Source: Psychrobacillus soli (GTDB lineage: Bacteria; Bacillota; Bacilli; Bacillales_A; Planococcaceae). Taken from it: a stretch of DNA of 64,000 bases. This document shows positions 12,651 through 22,635 of this stretch, in pieces (the stretch's first letter is position 1; each line of letters opens with the position of its first letter). Under the pieces are notes generated by a model. It made no database searches. It saw nothing but the letters and a program-made list of their open reading frames with translations, and was not told the DNA's origin. The position numbers and the translations under genes are program-made. The stretch covers positions 1-64,000 of the forward strand of contig NZ_VDGG01000002.1 in the NCBI RefSeq assembly GCF_006861775.1, given 5' to 3'.

Positions 12651-13697
12651 TTAAATAGTTTTGAAAAAATCATTCACTACTTTTTCGGATACATCAGACA
12701 ATTTTTTGTACGTATATTGCGGTATTTGCCCTTTATCGATCAAAACAGTTCGGACTCCTTCAAAAAAATCATGATGTTTCATAAAGTTTGTTGCTAGTGT
12801 TAAATCCGTTGCCAGGCATTCCTCTATTGTTTTGTTTTGTCCATCTATTAATTGCTTTAACGTTATCTTTAAAGAAAAAGGAGATTTGGAGAGGATTGTT
12901 TTCTTCGTTTCCTTGGTAAAGGCATCGTCTTTATCTTCTAACGACGATATAATACCTTCTATTGTATCGAAAGCAAAATGCTCATTTATACTTTCTTCTC
13001 GAATTTGAAGCTCGCTTTCCTCTTTAGGAGAACTTGCATAATTCTCGATTAAATCTTGAAGCGTATTTTGAATAGATCGTCCATGCCAATTTGTTTCATT
13101 AACAGCTAAAATAAACTCGCCAAGCGCCTCCTGGGTCATATATATATCCCCAGCTTTTATATATAAAATATCCGCTGCCGTAATAACAGATGCTGTTAAA
13201 GCTAAATATCGTCCTAAGTAGCCAGGTGCTTTATTTAGAAAATAAGCAGCTCCCACATCTGGGAAAAATGCAATATTCATTTCAGGCATGGCCCATTTTG
13301 TACGCTCTGTCACAATTTTATGACTTGCACCGTAGGATAGCCCAACTCCCCCACCCATCACAATTCCATTTAAACAAGCGATAATCGGTTTCGGAAAAGT
13401 ATATATGAGTCTATCTACTTCATATTCTACCTTAAAAAACTGTTTTGCTTCTTGTAATGCTGCTTCGCTAGTATTCGATTCATAGAGTGCTTTTATATCT
13501 CCACCGGCACAAAAGCCTTTTTCTCCAGCCCCATTTAAAATGACAACATGTATGTTATCGTCTGTTTGCCACTCTTCCAATTTTTGCCCTATTTGTTTCA
13601 CCATTTCGTAAGACAAGGAATTTAATGCTTTTGGGCGGTTAAGTGTGATGGTGGCTACCCCATTATCATTAGTTGAAAATAGAACTTCGTTTGTCAT
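12651..13697 (-). CDS. 3-hydroxyisobutyryl-CoA hydrolase
   Basis: 348-residue crotonase-fold enzyme. Length and sequence fit the HIBCH type, which hydrolyses 3-hydroxyisobutyryl-CoA to free 3-hydroxyisobutyrate in valine breakdown. Visible landmarks are TLNRPKALNSL, the oxyanion-hole regions GFCAGGDIKALY and LNGIVMGGGVGL, and AMPEMNIAFFPDVGAAYFL, typical of HIBCH; ordinary enoyl-CoA hydratases are about 260 residues. AAAGGGGGAC precedes the ATG. It is the last gene of the operon and supplies the substrate of the hydroxyisobutyrate dehydrogenase two genes upstream. Confidence 0.85.
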   Translation of the reverse strand: MTNEVLFSTNDNGVATITLNRPKALNSLSYEMVKQIGQKLEEWQTDDNIHVVILNGAGEKGFCAGGDIKALYESNTSEAALQEAKQFFKVEYEVDRLIYTFPKPIIACLNGIVMGGGVGLSYGASHKIVTERTKWAMPEMNIAFFPDVGAAYFLNKAPGYLGRYLALTASVITAADILYIKAGDIYMTQEALGEFILAVNETNWHGRSIQNTLQDLIENYASSPKEESELQIREESINEHFAFDTIEGIISSLEDKDDAFTKETKKTILSKSPFSLKITLKQLIDGQNKTIEECLATDLTLATNFMKHHDFFEGVRTVLIDKGQIPQYTYKKLSDVSEKVVNDFFKTI

Positions 13698-13741
13698 AAT
13701 GTCCCCCTTTAAGAATGTGTAAAATTAGGTTTTAGATGCGC

Positions 13742-15196
13742 TTAAAACCAGCGTTCTGTTACAACTTTTTTACGTGTATAAAATTGCACACCGTCTTTTC
13801 CGTTTGTTCCAAGATCACCGTAAAAGGATGCTTTGTTTCCTGCAAAAGAGAAAAATGCCATTGGGGCAGGGACATTTACATTCACACCTATCATACCTGC
13901 GTCTATTTTTTCACGGAAGATTTGTGCGTTTTTTCCACTCGAAGTATAAATTACTGCTCCATTCGCAAATTTAGATTGGTTCGTCAAATCGATTCCTTCT
14001 TGTAGATTTTTTACTCGCACCACGCTTAAAACAGGAGCAAAAATCTCATCTTGCCAAATTTTCATGTCTGGTTTCACATGGTCAAAAATGGTAGCTCCCA
14101 CATAGTAACCTTTCTGGTTTTCTGGCTGTCTACCGTCCACTAATAGTTGTGCGCCTTCTTCTACTCCGATGTTAATATAATTTAACACACGATCTTTGTG
14201 TACTTCGCGGATCAATGGACCTACAAAGTTTTCTTCATAGCGACCATCTCCGACTTTTAGCTTGCGAGTTTCTGCGACAAGTAAGTTGATAAACTCCTCT
14301 GCAATATCCTCTTCAACTGCTACAACAGAGCATGCCATACAGCGTTCACCGCTACTACCAAAAGCGGCTCCTATTACACCTTGTACTGTTTTTTCCAAAT
14401 GACAATCAGCTAAAACAATTCCGTGGTTTTTTGCCCCGGCAAGTGCTTGCACCCGTTTACCATTTGCAGAACCCGTTTCATATACATACTTTGCAACAGG
14501 CTCCGAACCAACAAACGATATTGCTTTAATAGAAGGATGTTCTAACAAACCATTAACGACATCTTTACTGCCATGTACTAAATTGAGCACACCGTTCGGA
14601 AACCCTGCCTCATAGAACAAATCGACCAGCTTTTCCGCTAAAATAGGCGTGCGTTCCGAAACTTTTAAGACAAACGTATTCCCACATGCAATTGCCAGTG
14701 GAAACATCCAAAGGGGAACCATCATTGGGAAGTTAAATGGCGTGATTCCTGCTACAACACCAATCGGATATCGCCAAATCGATCCATCAATTCCTTCAGC
14801 AATATTCGGAAGTGCATCGCCCATCATCATACTTGGTGTCGAAGTAGCTAGTTCCACAACCTCGATACCACGTTGTACTTCCCCACTAGCATCTTTTAAC
14901 GTTTTTCCGTTTTCCGCTGTAATAATCGCCGCCAATTCGTCTTTGTTTTCAAGTAGTAATTGGTGGTATTTATACAAATAGCGTGCTCTATTTGGTACAG
15001 GAACCAATGACCACTCGTCAAAAGCTGTACTAGCCGCTTGTACTGCTAGATCCACATCCTCTTTTGTAGAGATAGGAACATATGCGATTGTTTCTCCAGT
15101 TGCTGGGTTCGGAATAGATTCTACTTCTGTTCCTCTAGAGTCAACCCATTTACCATGAATATTGTTCTGCATTCTTTTTATCGTTGTAGTAATCAT
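13742..15196 (-). CDS. mmsA: Methylmalonate-semialdehyde dehydrogenase (acylating)
   Basis: 484-residue aldehyde dehydrogenase of the MmsA/IolA family, which converts methylmalonate semialdehyde with NAD+ and CoA to propionyl-CoA and CO2. It shows [14 protein letters not shown] in the nucleotide-binding part, [15 protein letters not shown], and the active-site cysteine at about residue 286 (GERCMACS), all typical of the CoA-acylating class. The start has AAAGGAG upstream. It joins the valine branch to the propionyl-CoA branch encoded in the same operon. A myo-inositol role (IolA) is unlikely, given no iol genes nearby. Confidence 0.92.
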   Translation of the reverse strand: MITTTIKRMQNNIHGKWVDSRGTEVESIPNPATGETIAYVPISTKEDVDLAVQAASTAFDEWSLVPVPNRARYLYKYHQLLLENKDELAAIITAENGKTLKDASGEVQRGIEVVELATSTPSMMMGDALPNIAEGIDGSIWRYPIGVVAGITPFNFPMMVPLWMFPLAIACGNTFVLKVSERTPILAEKLVDLFYEAGFPNGVLNLVHGSKDVVNGLLEHPSIKAISFVGSEPVAKYVYETGSANGKRVQALAGAKNHGIVLADCHLEKTVQGVIGAAFGSSGERCMACSVVAVEEDIAEEFINLLVAETRKLKVGDGRYEENFVGPLIREVHKDRVLNYINIGVEEGAQLLVDGRQPENQKGYYVGATIFDHVKPDMKIWQDEIFAPVLSVVRVKNLQEGIDLTNQSKFANGAVIYTSSGKNAQIFREKIDAGMIGVNVNVPAPMAFFSFAGNKASFYGDLGTNGKDGVQFYTRKKVVTERWF

Positions 15197-15211
15197 GACA
15201 GATTCTCCTTT

Positions 15212-16099
15212 TCATAAAATAGATGGTGTTTGCGTACTAACTTTTTTATAGAGAACAGACATATCCTGTTCCCCAAGACCACTTTTATCGGCTTCTTCAT
15301 ACATCCCGTAAAGTATTTTACTTATCGGTAAATCTACATGATTTTTATCCGCAAGCTCTAATGCAAAACCCATATCCTTTTTTAATAGATTGAGAGCAAA
15401 ACCAGGTGCATAATCATCATTTGCTATAAAGCTCTTATAATTTCGTTCATATATTCGGCTTTGACCATAGCTGACATTTAACATATCAAACAGTTTATCT
15501 AAGTCTAGTTGACTTTCTTTGGCAAGGGTAAGCGCCTCGCTCACTCCAGCCGTGTAGAAGCCAATTAGCAAGTTATTAATCAGTTTTGTAGCAGTACCGC
15601 TATCAATCTTTTCACTGACATGGAATATATTTTCTCCTAATACATGAAGGACCGGCAATGCTCTTTCAAAAACTTCCTTTGAACCGCCAATCATAAAAGT
15701 AAGCGTTTTGTTAATAGCCCCAATCACACCGCCACTAACAGGCGCTGCAAGAAAATCCACGCCTTTTAGCTTAGCGCTTTGTTCTATTCTTATATTGAGT
15801 TCAGGAGATACTGTGCTTGTATCGATTAATAGGATGTTTGTATTCGCATGCTCGATCAGTCCCTGTTCACCTAAGTAGATTGCTTCCACAGCCCCATTAG
15901 ACGGGAGACTTGTAAAAATAACATCACATGTACTTGCCAATTGTGTAATAGAATAGCCTACTTTTCCGCCATTTTTCTCAAAATGAAGTAATGCCTCTTT
16001 ATTCAAATCAGCTCCATACACGTCAAAATTAGATGTGATCAAATTGTGAGACATAGGTAACCCCATATTTCCAAGTCCTATAAAGCCTATCTTCTTCAT
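15212..16099 (-). CDS. mmsB: 3-hydroxyisobutyrate dehydrogenase
   Basis: NAD-dependent beta-hydroxyacid dehydrogenase oxidising 3-hydroxyisobutyrate to methylmalonate semialdehyde. The N-terminal Rossmann motif GFIGLGNMGLPM, the substrate-binding APVSGGV, and the catalytic lysine in ATKLINNLL are all visible. I start at the ATG at 16099, which has AGGAGTG seven bases upstream; an ATG at 16117 would overlap the preceding gene and lacks a site. 295 residues, normal for the family. It sits 15 bases before mmsA, whose product uses its product. Confidence 0.9.
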   Translation of the reverse strand: MKKIGFIGLGNMGLPMSHNLITSNFDVYGADLNKEALLHFEKNGGKVGYSITQLASTCDVIFTSLPSNGAVEAIYLGEQGLIEHANTNILLIDTSTVSPELNIRIEQSAKLKGVDFLAAPVSGGVIGAINKTLTFMIGGSKEVFERALPVLHVLGENIFHVSEKIDSGTATKLINNLLIGFYTAGVSEALTLAKESQLDLDKLFDMLNVSYGQSRIYERNYKSFIANDDYAPGFALNLLKKDMGFALELADKNHVDLPISKILYGMYEEADKSGLGEQDMSVLYKKVSTQTPSIL

Positions 16100-16113
16100 T
16101 GGAACACTCCTAT

Positions 16114-17835
16114 TCATATGAAATAGCGACCATGGTCTATCATTACTTCTGCAATTTTCCGTTTCTTTATAAACAGATTGCTAAATAGAGGTACGGGCAG
16201 TTGCTTCATGTCTTGTAGCATAACCTCTCTCAATTGCTCATCTATTTCTAATGAGGATAGTATCGTAATTGAAGCCGTCTCTATTTTCCGATAACCTTCC
16301 TCACAAATGACAGCGGTAACCAATTGGTGAATTGTCTCTTCGTTATTTCTGCCATTCTTATTTAAATATTTTTCTAACCGTAAATAGGAAGATTCCATTA
16401 TATATATGTCCTTTATAACATCAGCTAGAAGTCGTAAATATTCTTGTTCCTGCTCTAAGTTTAAGGAAGTGTCGGAAAATGCTTTCAGAACTTTGTGCAG
16501 TAGCTCTAGTGATAGTATAATATATTGGAAATTTCTATTTGGTATGGACGGAGATTCACTTCTTACTAATGGAACAGTTGAAATAAGTTCTTCTTGTTTT
16601 TTTAGCATAATTTTGGAAATAGTTAAACGATTTATTTCGTTTGTCCCTTCAAAAATGCGGCTAATTCTTGCATCTCGATATAGGCTTTCGACTTCATATT
16701 CTTGCATAAAGCCATTGCCACCGTGAATTTGTACCGCTTCATCTACAATTTCATCCAATATTTCGGAACTATTAATCTTATTTAGCGCACATTCAATGGC
16801 ATAATTGGCTAATACTGCCGTAATCTCTTGATCACTTTCGATTGCTTCTAACGTTTCATCTATACAGTGGGCTGTCCGATAAGCAGCGCTCTCTGCTCCA
16901 TATATAGAGATGACCATATTGGCTATTTTTTCTTGGATCATTGTAAAGTTAGACAAATGTTTGTTGAATTGCTTTCGTTCATTTACATACTGGATAGAGA
17001 GCTGGGTCGCTTGCTTTGCAGTACCGATATTCGCAAAAGCGAGTTTTAGTCGTGCCATATTTAATATGTTGAGTGCCACTTGATGACCTTTTCCACCAAC
17101 ACCGAGCATATTTTCACCTGGAACAGTTACATTATCTAAAATAAGGGTAGCGGTGGATGAACCTTTAATACCCATTTTCTTTTCTTCTGGTCCTGTTGAT
17201 ACACCATGAAAGGAGTTTTCTACGATAAAAGCAGTGACACCATCTACTGTTTTCGCAAATACAACGAAGACATCTGCCACTTTTGCATTCGTTATCCATT
17301 GTTTCTCTCCATTTAATAACCATGTACCATCCTCTTGCAAAACAGCTGTCGTTTTTAAGTTTAAAGCATCAGAACCTGCATTTGGCTCCGTTAACGCATA
17401 GGCTCCAATCCATTCTCCTGAAGCAAGCCTTGGCAAATACGTTTCCTTTTGTTGTGCAGTTCCAAAATAGACATATGGAAGAGTTCCAACTCCTACATGA
17501 ATATTAAACGAAACGCTAAAAGAACCGCTTTGTCCCATTTTTTCTGCGACTAATCCCGCTGTTTTTTTGCTTAATGACAAGCCACCATAAGCTTCTGGTG
17601 TTTCGATACTTAGTAATCCTAACTCACCTGCTTTTTTAAACAACTTGCTTGTTATAGCATAGTTATGCTGTTCAAATTGCGATAATTGAGGAATAATATC
17701 TTGTTGAATAAATGACTCAGTCGTTTTTGCTATGAGCTGATCTTCTTCTGTGAAATCTTCTGGAGTGAATATAGTAGTAGACGTTTCTTTTTCCAGAGAA
17801 AAGAGGTTCTGCACATGGACCAATTGTTTTTCCAT
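16114..17835 (-). CDS. Acyl-CoA dehydrogenase, long form
   Basis: 573-residue FAD-dependent acyl-CoA dehydrogenase. The first 390 residues are the standard fold with YGGLSLSKKTAG, AYALTEPNAGSDA, GEKQWITNAKVADV and the catalytic-glutamate region RIFEGTNEINR. A C-terminal extension of about 180 residues resembles the FadE/YusJ-type long acyl-CoA dehydrogenases. From position between methylisocitrate lyase and the 3-hydroxyisobutyrate genes I infer that it oxidises isobutyryl-CoA or related branched acyl-CoA; ordinary fatty acyl-CoA is the alternative. AGGAGG stands six bases before the ATG. Confidence 0.85.
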   Translation of the reverse strand: MEKQLVHVQNLFSLEKETSTTIFTPEDFTEEDQLIAKTTESFIQQDIIPQLSQFEQHNYAITSKLFKKAGELGLLSIETPEAYGGLSLSKKTAGLVAEKMGQSGSFSVSFNIHVGVGTLPYVYFGTAQQKETYLPRLASGEWIGAYALTEPNAGSDALNLKTTAVLQEDGTWLLNGEKQWITNAKVADVFVVFAKTVDGVTAFIVENSFHGVSTGPEEKKMGIKGSSTATLILDNVTVPGENMLGVGGKGHQVALNILNMARLKLAFANIGTAKQATQLSIQYVNERKQFNKHLSNFTMIQEKIANMVISIYGAESAAYRTAHCIDETLEAIESDQEITAVLANYAIECALNKINSSEILDEIVDEAVQIHGGNGFMQEYEVESLYRDARISRIFEGTNEINRLTISKIMLKKQEELISTVPLVRSESPSIPNRNFQYIILSLELLHKVLKAFSDTSLNLEQEQEYLRLLADVIKDIYIMESSYLRLEKYLNKNGRNNEETIHQLVTAVICEEGYRKIETASITILSSLEIDEQLREVMLQDMKQLPVPLFSNLFIKKRKIAEVMIDHGRYFI

Positions 17836-17857
17836 CCTTAGCCTCCTAACTTTATGA

Positions 17858-17885
17858 GGATAAAGCTGCCGGAACAGCTTTATCC
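17858..17885 (-). other. Intra-operon hairpin
   Basis: GGATAAAGCTG pairs perfectly with CAGCTTTATCC between methylisocitrate lyase and the acyl-CoA dehydrogenase. No T-run follows on the minus strand, so it may be a processing or stability element and not a terminator. It divides the operon into its methylcitrate half and its valine half. Confidence 0.6.
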
Positions 17886-17891
17886 TTGTCT

Positions 17892-18800
17892 CTATTGTTG
17901 ATTGGTTAATACTGTTTTAGATATAGCCTTATCTAATTCTTCAAATTTATAATACGAAATCGTTTCATACAATTCGCTTCTTGTTTGCATATCCGACAAT
18001 CCTTCTTTTTGAGAGCCTCGTTCTTTGATTAATTGAAAAATGGTTTCATAAGCTTTTGCTGCTACTCTAAGAGATGTAACCGGATAGATGACCATTTTAT
18101 AGCCCATTTCCTCAAACTGTTCCGCTGTATAATAAGGAGTTTGACCGAACTCTGTCATGTTTGCGAGCAATGGAACAGAGATTTTACTAGCAAACTGACG
18201 GAATTCGTCCTCTGATTTGAGTGCTTCTGGGAATAGGGCATCTGCTCCAGCCACCACATATGCCGCTGCTCGTTCAATGGCAGCATCTAACCCTTCCACT
18301 CCTCGTGCATCTGTCCGAGCAACGATTACTAAAGAAGGAGCAACTTCTTTTATCACTTGAATCTTCTGTACCATCTCTTCAGTAGAAGTAAGCTGTTTCC
18401 CATTTAAATGCCCACATTTTTTAGGGAGTTGTTGGTCTTCTATTTGAACGGCAGCGACTCTAGCTTCTATCATCTCTTTGGCAGTTCTCGCAGCATTCAA
18501 TATTCCACCAAATCCCGTATCAATATCTACTAACATAGGAAGATTAGTTGCACGGATAATATCTTTGGCACGCTCAGCCACTTCCGTAGATGTAACTATC
18601 CCTAAATCGGGCAGTCCTTTACTAGCTGTGTAAGCCGCTCCAGATAAATATAATGCAGAAAACCCTACTTCTTTTGCTATTAGCCCAGCCATCGCATCAT
18701 GACTACCAGGAATTTGCAAAATATGCTCAGAAGCTATTAAAGCACGAAATTGTTCAGCGAGTTCTTTTTGTGTAGAGTCTTGATCTACTATCCAAGCCAT
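17892..18800 (-). CDS. prpB: Methylisocitrate lyase
   Basis: 302-residue isocitrate-lyase-superfamily enzyme that cleaves 2-methylisocitrate to pyruvate and succinate, the last step of the 2-methylcitrate cycle (B. subtilis MmgF/YqiQ). Signature KKCGHLNGK holds the active-site Cys at about residue 129; VDIDTGFGG and VQIEDQ carry metal-binding acidic residues. The ATG at 18800 follows AGGAGG by eight bases; a TTG two codons upstream is the alternative. It follows 2-methylcitrate dehydratase by 15 bases. Confidence 0.92.
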   Translation of the reverse strand: MAWIVDQDSTQKELAEQFRALIASEHILQIPGSHDAMAGLIAKEVGFSALYLSGAAYTASKGLPDLGIVTSTEVAERAKDIIRATNLPMLVDIDTGFGGILNAARTAKEMIEARVAAVQIEDQQLPKKCGHLNGKQLTSTEEMVQKIQVIKEVAPSLVIVARTDARGVEGLDAAIERAAAYVVAGADALFPEALKSEDEFRQFASKISVPLLANMTEFGQTPYYTAEQFEEMGYKMVIYPVTSLRVAAKAYETIFQLIKERGSQKEGLSDMQTRSELYETISYYKFEELDKAISKTVLTNQQ

Positions 18801-18815
18801 TTTCAATTCCTCCTT

Positions 18816-20252
18816 TTAAAGTAGAAACAACTCCATAAATTCATTTACGTTCATTTGTGCTAATGTTTTATAGTCATAGCAAGTTTCTTCTAGCTTTTGT
18901 TGCTGTTTTTTTGGATAGTGCGACTGGATATTGAGTGAGAACTTTTCTTTAATTTTTGGAATGGCTTCTTCTCTACGAAAGCGATGTCCTAAAGGATACT
19001 CACATTCTACCTTTTCCGTTAATGTTCCATCCTTGAAAAGAATTTGAACAGAATTGGCGATTGAGCGCTTGCTCGGATCGAGATAATCATGTGTGTATTG
19101 TTTATTTTCCACTACTACCATCTTACTTCTAAGTTGATCGATTAAAGGATCTGAAGCCGTTTCTTCTTCATAATGCTCCGCCGTAATTGTCCCTTTACTA
19201 AGACCAATTGCGGTAATATATTGTAAACAATGGTCTCGGTCAGCCGGATTATGAAGTGGTCCAGTTTTGTCGATAATACGGATAGCAGACTCATGTGTCG
19301 TAATCGTAATCCGTTCTATTTCATGCAAGCGTTCCTTCACAAGCGGGTAAAGCTTAACAGCACATTCAGCTGCTGTCTGTGCGTGGAACTCCGCAGGGTA
19401 AGAAACTTTAAACAAGACATTTTCCATTACATAGGAATCTAGATTTCTACCAAGCTTCAACTCTTGCTTATTAAATAAGACGTCTTGAAAACCCCAACCA
19501 GGTGCTGATAGAGCTGTTGGATATCCCATTTCTCCTTTTAGTGCCATCATCGCTAAATGTACTCCGCGACTAGTTGCATCTCCTGCAGCCCATGATTTAC
19601 GAGAGCCGGTATTTGGAGCATGTCTATACGTTCGCAAGCTAGAATTATCAAGCCATGCATTAGATAAAGCGTTAACGATTTCTTCTTTTGAACCTCCGAG
19701 CATTTTAGTTACAACAGCCGTAGTAGCAATTTTGACGTATAACACATGGTCAAGCCCAACTCGATTTAGACTGTTTTCTAGCGCAAGCACGCCTTGGATT
19801 TCATGTGCTTTGATCATCATTTCTAAAACGTATTGTACCGTTAATGGCTCTTTTCCTCCCGCCACATTTTTTCGCGATAAATAATCGGCAACAGCAAGGA
19901 TTCCCCCGAGATTGTCTGATGGATGTCCCCACTCCGCAGCTAACCACGTATCATTGAAATCTAGCCATCTAATCATACAACCGATATTAAAAGCGCCTTT
20001 TACTGGATCGAGTACAAAGGAAGTACCAGGTACTCTAGATCCGTTAGGAACAACTGTGCCCGGCACAACAGGACCTAATAGCTTTGTACATTCCGGGTAA
20101 TTGAGTGCAAGAATACCGCATCCTAGTGTGTCTAATAATACGTATTGAGCTGTTTGAAAAGCTTCCTCGCTCACTATGTCTTTATGCAACACATAATCTG
20201 CTATTTCCTCTAGTAAAATATCTGTCTTTGTTCGCTCGTTTATAGATAACAA
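18816..20252 (-). CDS. prpD: 2-methylcitrate dehydratase
   Basis: 478-residue MmgE/PrpD-family protein, which dehydrates 2-methylcitrate to 2-methylaconitate. It matches the family in length and in stretches such as [34 protein letters not shown] and [12 protein letters not shown]. Hydration to 2-methylisocitrate must be done by an aconitase encoded elsewhere. The start is a TTG with AAAGGA nine bases upstream. It stands second in the operon, between methylcitrate synthase and methylisocitrate lyase, as in the B. subtilis mmg operon. Confidence 0.92.
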   Translation of the reverse strand: MLSINERTKTDILLEEIADYVLHKDIVSEEAFQTAQYVLLDTLGCGILALNYPECTKLLGPVVPGTVVPNGSRVPGTSFVLDPVKGAFNIGCMIRWLDFNDTWLAAEWGHPSDNLGGILAVADYLSRKNVAGGKEPLTVQYVLEMMIKAHEIQGVLALENSLNRVGLDHVLYVKIATTAVVTKMLGGSKEEIVNALSNAWLDNSSLRTYRHAPNTGSRKSWAAGDATSRGVHLAMMALKGEMGYPTALSAPGWGFQDVLFNKQELKLGRNLDSYVMENVLFKVSYPAEFHAQTAAECAVKLYPLVKERLHEIERITITTHESAIRIIDKTGPLHNPADRDHCLQYITAIGLSKGTITAEHYEEETASDPLIDQLRSKMVVVENKQYTHDYLDPSKRSIANSVQILFKDGTLTEKVECEYPLGHRFRREEAIPKIKEKFSLNIQSHYPKKQQQKLEETCYDYKTLAQMNVNEFMELFLL

Positions 20253-20346
20253 GTTAATCTTTCCTTTCGAATGATATTAGTTTAAAATTGTAATGGGTGT
20301 TTTGCAGAACATCCATTTGGCGGGCGTGCTTTAAGCTACTATTTGT

Positions 20347-21471
20347 CTATTGGTTGATAATAATGGCGCGTCGCTCGCCTGTATAATGTACTCTTGGACG
20401 AAATAATCGGTTATTTGCATGCTGCTCCATCACATGCGCGCATAATCCTACTGTTCTTGAACTATAGAAAATCGGTGTATATAAAGGAATTGGAATGCCA
20501 AGCATCCAATATACAGGTGCTGCATAATAGTCAAGATTTGGGTAAATACCCTTTTCTCGCTCCATTATTTTCTCCCCAGCTTCACACATTTGATAAAGGA
20601 GATCGTCTCCTTGTATCTCACACAATTGACGTAAAGCATCCTTCATAATTGTCGCCCTAGGATCGATTTTCTTCATATAAACACGATGACCAAATCCCAT
20701 AATTCGATCGTTATTAGCCAATTTTGTTTGCAGAACTTTTTCAAATTCTGCAACCGTTTTTGCTTCCAACAGCATATACATAACTGCTTCGTTTGCCCCA
20801 CCATGCAAATTTCCTTTTAGGGAAGCTACTGCTCCAGTGAGTGCACCATACATATCAGATTTTGTAGAAGCTATTACTCTCGCAGTAAACGTAGAGTTTG
20901 GCATTTCATGCTCACTATATAAAACAAGGGAACGATCAAATATCTTTTCTTCTAACGGGGTCGGTTTTTTACCCGTAATCATATAAAAAAAGTTTGCACT
21001 ATACGATAATTCTGGAAGTGGCGCTACTACATCTTGCTGATGGATGACTCTATAGCTATTTGCAACGAGATTAGGAACCTTTCCTAATAGTTTGAATGCC
21101 TTTTTCCTATTTGCTTCTACTGTGCTATCGTCGATTTGTTGATCAAATCCTGCAAGCGAAGAAAGCCCCGTGCGTAAAGCATCCATCGGGTGTGTATTAC
21201 TAGGTAGAAGCTTAAAGATATCTAGTATTTCCTTTGGCACATCATATTCTCCTTTTAATACTTCTTCCAAAGCTGCTTTCTCTTCTATACTTGGAAGTTC
21301 TCCTGCTAGTAAAAGGTGAACAATATCTAGATACTCTTTTGTTTTCGATAACTCAATTAGGTCATATCCTTGAATAACGATTTCCCCTTGTAGCGTATCG
21401 AGAAAGGAAATTTTTGTTTCTGCCGCCACTACACCATCGAGGCCCGGATAAAACTTTTGTTCCGTTTCCAT
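20347..21471 (-). CDS. mmgD: 2-methylcitrate synthase / citrate synthase family
   Basis: 374-residue type II citrate synthase-fold enzyme. It starts at the ATG at 21471 behind AGGAGG; an ATG at 21498 lacks a site. Active-site elements are HGGANEAVM, the GFGHRVY motif with DPRA following, and NLDYYAAPVYW with the catalytic Asp. Adjacent dehydratase and lyase genes indicate condensation of propionyl-CoA with oxaloacetate to 2-methylcitrate. It is the first gene after the cobalamin riboswitch and terminator, so the whole operon is downstream of that control. Confidence 0.9.
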   Translation of the reverse strand: METEQKFYPGLDGVVAAETKISFLDTLQGEIVIQGYDLIELSKTKEYLDIVHLLLAGELPSIEEKAALEEVLKGEYDVPKEILDIFKLLPSNTHPMDALRTGLSSLAGFDQQIDDSTVEANRKKAFKLLGKVPNLVANSYRVIHQQDVVAPLPELSYSANFFYMITGKKPTPLEEKIFDRSLVLYSEHEMPNSTFTARVIASTKSDMYGALTGAVASLKGNLHGGANEAVMYMLLEAKTVAEFEKVLQTKLANNDRIMGFGHRVYMKKIDPRATIMKDALRQLCEIQGDDLLYQMCEAGEKIMEREKGIYPNLDYYAAPVYWMLGIPIPLYTPIFYSSRTVGLCAHVMEQHANNRLFRPRVHYTGERRAIIINQ

Positions 21472-21511
21472 TTCTTTTCCTCCTATCCAAATTTGCATTC
21501 ATCAGCACAAT

Positions 21512-21525
21512 TGAAAGCCCTTACA
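21512..21525. promoter_or_regulatory. cre-like site
   Basis: TGAAAGCCCTTACA differs from the CcpA operator pattern TGWAANCGNTNWCA at one core base. It lies 41 bases before the mmgD start, downstream of the attenuator. The B. subtilis mmg operon is known to be under CcpA control. A twin, TGAAAACCCTTACA, occurs before brnQ at 39248. Confidence 0.35.
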
Positions 21526-21629
21526 AAAGATGAAACAAGCACTTGTCATGCTTAAATTTCTCCATCATTCATCAACAATTATGCTTGCGAAAGAAAGTAA
21601 TCCCCATTTTCAAGTCGATTGTTTATAAA

Positions 21630-21668
21630 AATAAACAATAAAAAAACAACTTCTTTTAAGAAGTTGTT
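21630..21668 (-). terminator. Riboswitch expression-platform terminator
   Basis: On the minus strand AACAACTTCTT pairs perfectly with AAGAAGTTGTT across a two-base loop and runs into TTTTTTATTG. It lies about 100 bases after the cobalamin aptamer and about 160 bases before the mmgD start, so it can end transcription before the operon. Confidence 0.85.
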
Positions 21669-21769
21669 AAGACACGAAGGAATACTTAAATAAACATGTT
21701 TAATAAGAAAACACGTTCATTACTCTCGCACTTAACACCCCCTATCCTCGTAGGTATTGATGCATGCTA

Positions 21770-21941
21770 AAATAGGCAGGTCTCCTGGCTTATGGTCATC
21801 GCTTTTCGAACCTTCCCATTTTCTTTTGAAGAAAACAGTGGCTTTTTCGAATCGCTCTCATATACAGTTGCGGGACAGCGTCGGACTCTAACCGAACTTC
21901 CCTTTTAAGCAGAATAGTCATTTGCTATTTCTGCACCTATT
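21770..21941 (-). promoter_or_regulatory. Cobalamin (B12) riboswitch aptamer
   Basis: Read on the minus strand, the sequence has the ordered landmarks of the cobalamin riboswitch: GGTGCAGAAATAGC, AAAAGGGAAG, GGTTAGAGTCCGACGCTG, TCCCGCAACTGTA, CCACTG, ATGGGAAGG, GCGATGACC and the closing AGCCAGGAGACCTGCC. This set is highly specific. The aptamer sits between a candidate promoter and an intrinsic terminator, with mmgD as the only downstream gene. By family precedent, adenosylcobalamin binding should favour termination, switching the operon off when B12 is present. Confidence 0.95.
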
Positions 21942-21967
21942 TCTACACTTATTCAATTTTCTATTTA

Positions 21968-21996
21968 AACATATCAAATATTCTTAAAATTTACAA
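21968..21996 (-). promoter_or_regulatory. Candidate promoter of riboswitch operon
   Basis: On the minus strand TTGTAA (21991-21996) and TATGTT (21968-21973) are 17 bases apart, each matching four of six bases of the sigma-A consensus. A start near 21960 would place the aptamer at the 5' end of the RNA. Confidence 0.45.
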
Positions 21997-22042
21997 TCGT
22001 TTTTCAAAAAGCATTTACTTTTTTCAATTTGTAAAAAGAAAA

Positions 22043-22071
22043 TCCCATGCCTCAAACAAAGAGACAAGGGA
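22043..22071 (-). terminator. Terminator of permease remnant
   Basis: On the minus strand CCCTTGTCTC pairs with GAGGCATGGG (eight of ten) and is followed by ATTTTCTTTTT. Confidence 0.5.
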
Positions 22072-22109
22072 AATAGTTTTTCACATACTAAAGAAGAATT
22101 TCTACATCT

Positions 22110-22503
22110 TTATGCACGAGTGCTATAGCTCGGCTTTTTATGCTCGTTCTTTGTTCCACGCATCATATAAATCACAATCAGCAAAATAAACCAAACAGGC
22201 GTTACAAACAACGCAACACGAGTATCTTCTGCAAGTGCTAATACGACAAGAACGAACGCTAGAAAAACAAGGATTAAGTAATTAGCAAATGGATAAAACG
22301 GCATCTTGAATTTGTTATCTTCGCTAAATTTGGTCTTGTTTTTCGATATTTCAAATGACAAATGACCGTAATTCCCCATATATAGATAATGCATACGGTA
22401 GAAATACTTGTAATTAGTGTAAACACACCTTCTGGCATAACATAATTCCAAACAACCGCAAAAAGTATAACGACAGTTGAAAATAACAATGCATTAGACG
22501 GTT
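22110..22503 (-). pseudogene. Amino-acid permease C-terminal remnant
   Basis: The last two or three membrane helices of an APC/AAT-family amino-acid permease, spread over two frames. The first reads ALLFSTVVILFAVVWNYVMP to YRKTRPNLAK, the second NKFKMPFYPFANYLIL to MMRGTKNEHK; the shift lies near 22315-22325. Upstream the frame meets stops at once, so about three quarters of the gene is gone. No start codon or ribosome-binding site. Transport function is lost. Confidence 0.8.
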
Positions 22504-22635
22504 ATTAATCTAGATTACGACAATCAAGATATATTGCAACAGTATTTCTCTCTATTTCGACAGAAAGTTTTACTTATATAATCACCTATATAAGGCAATA
22601 CTTTATTTATGAACTCGAAGTGGAGGAAAGATATT

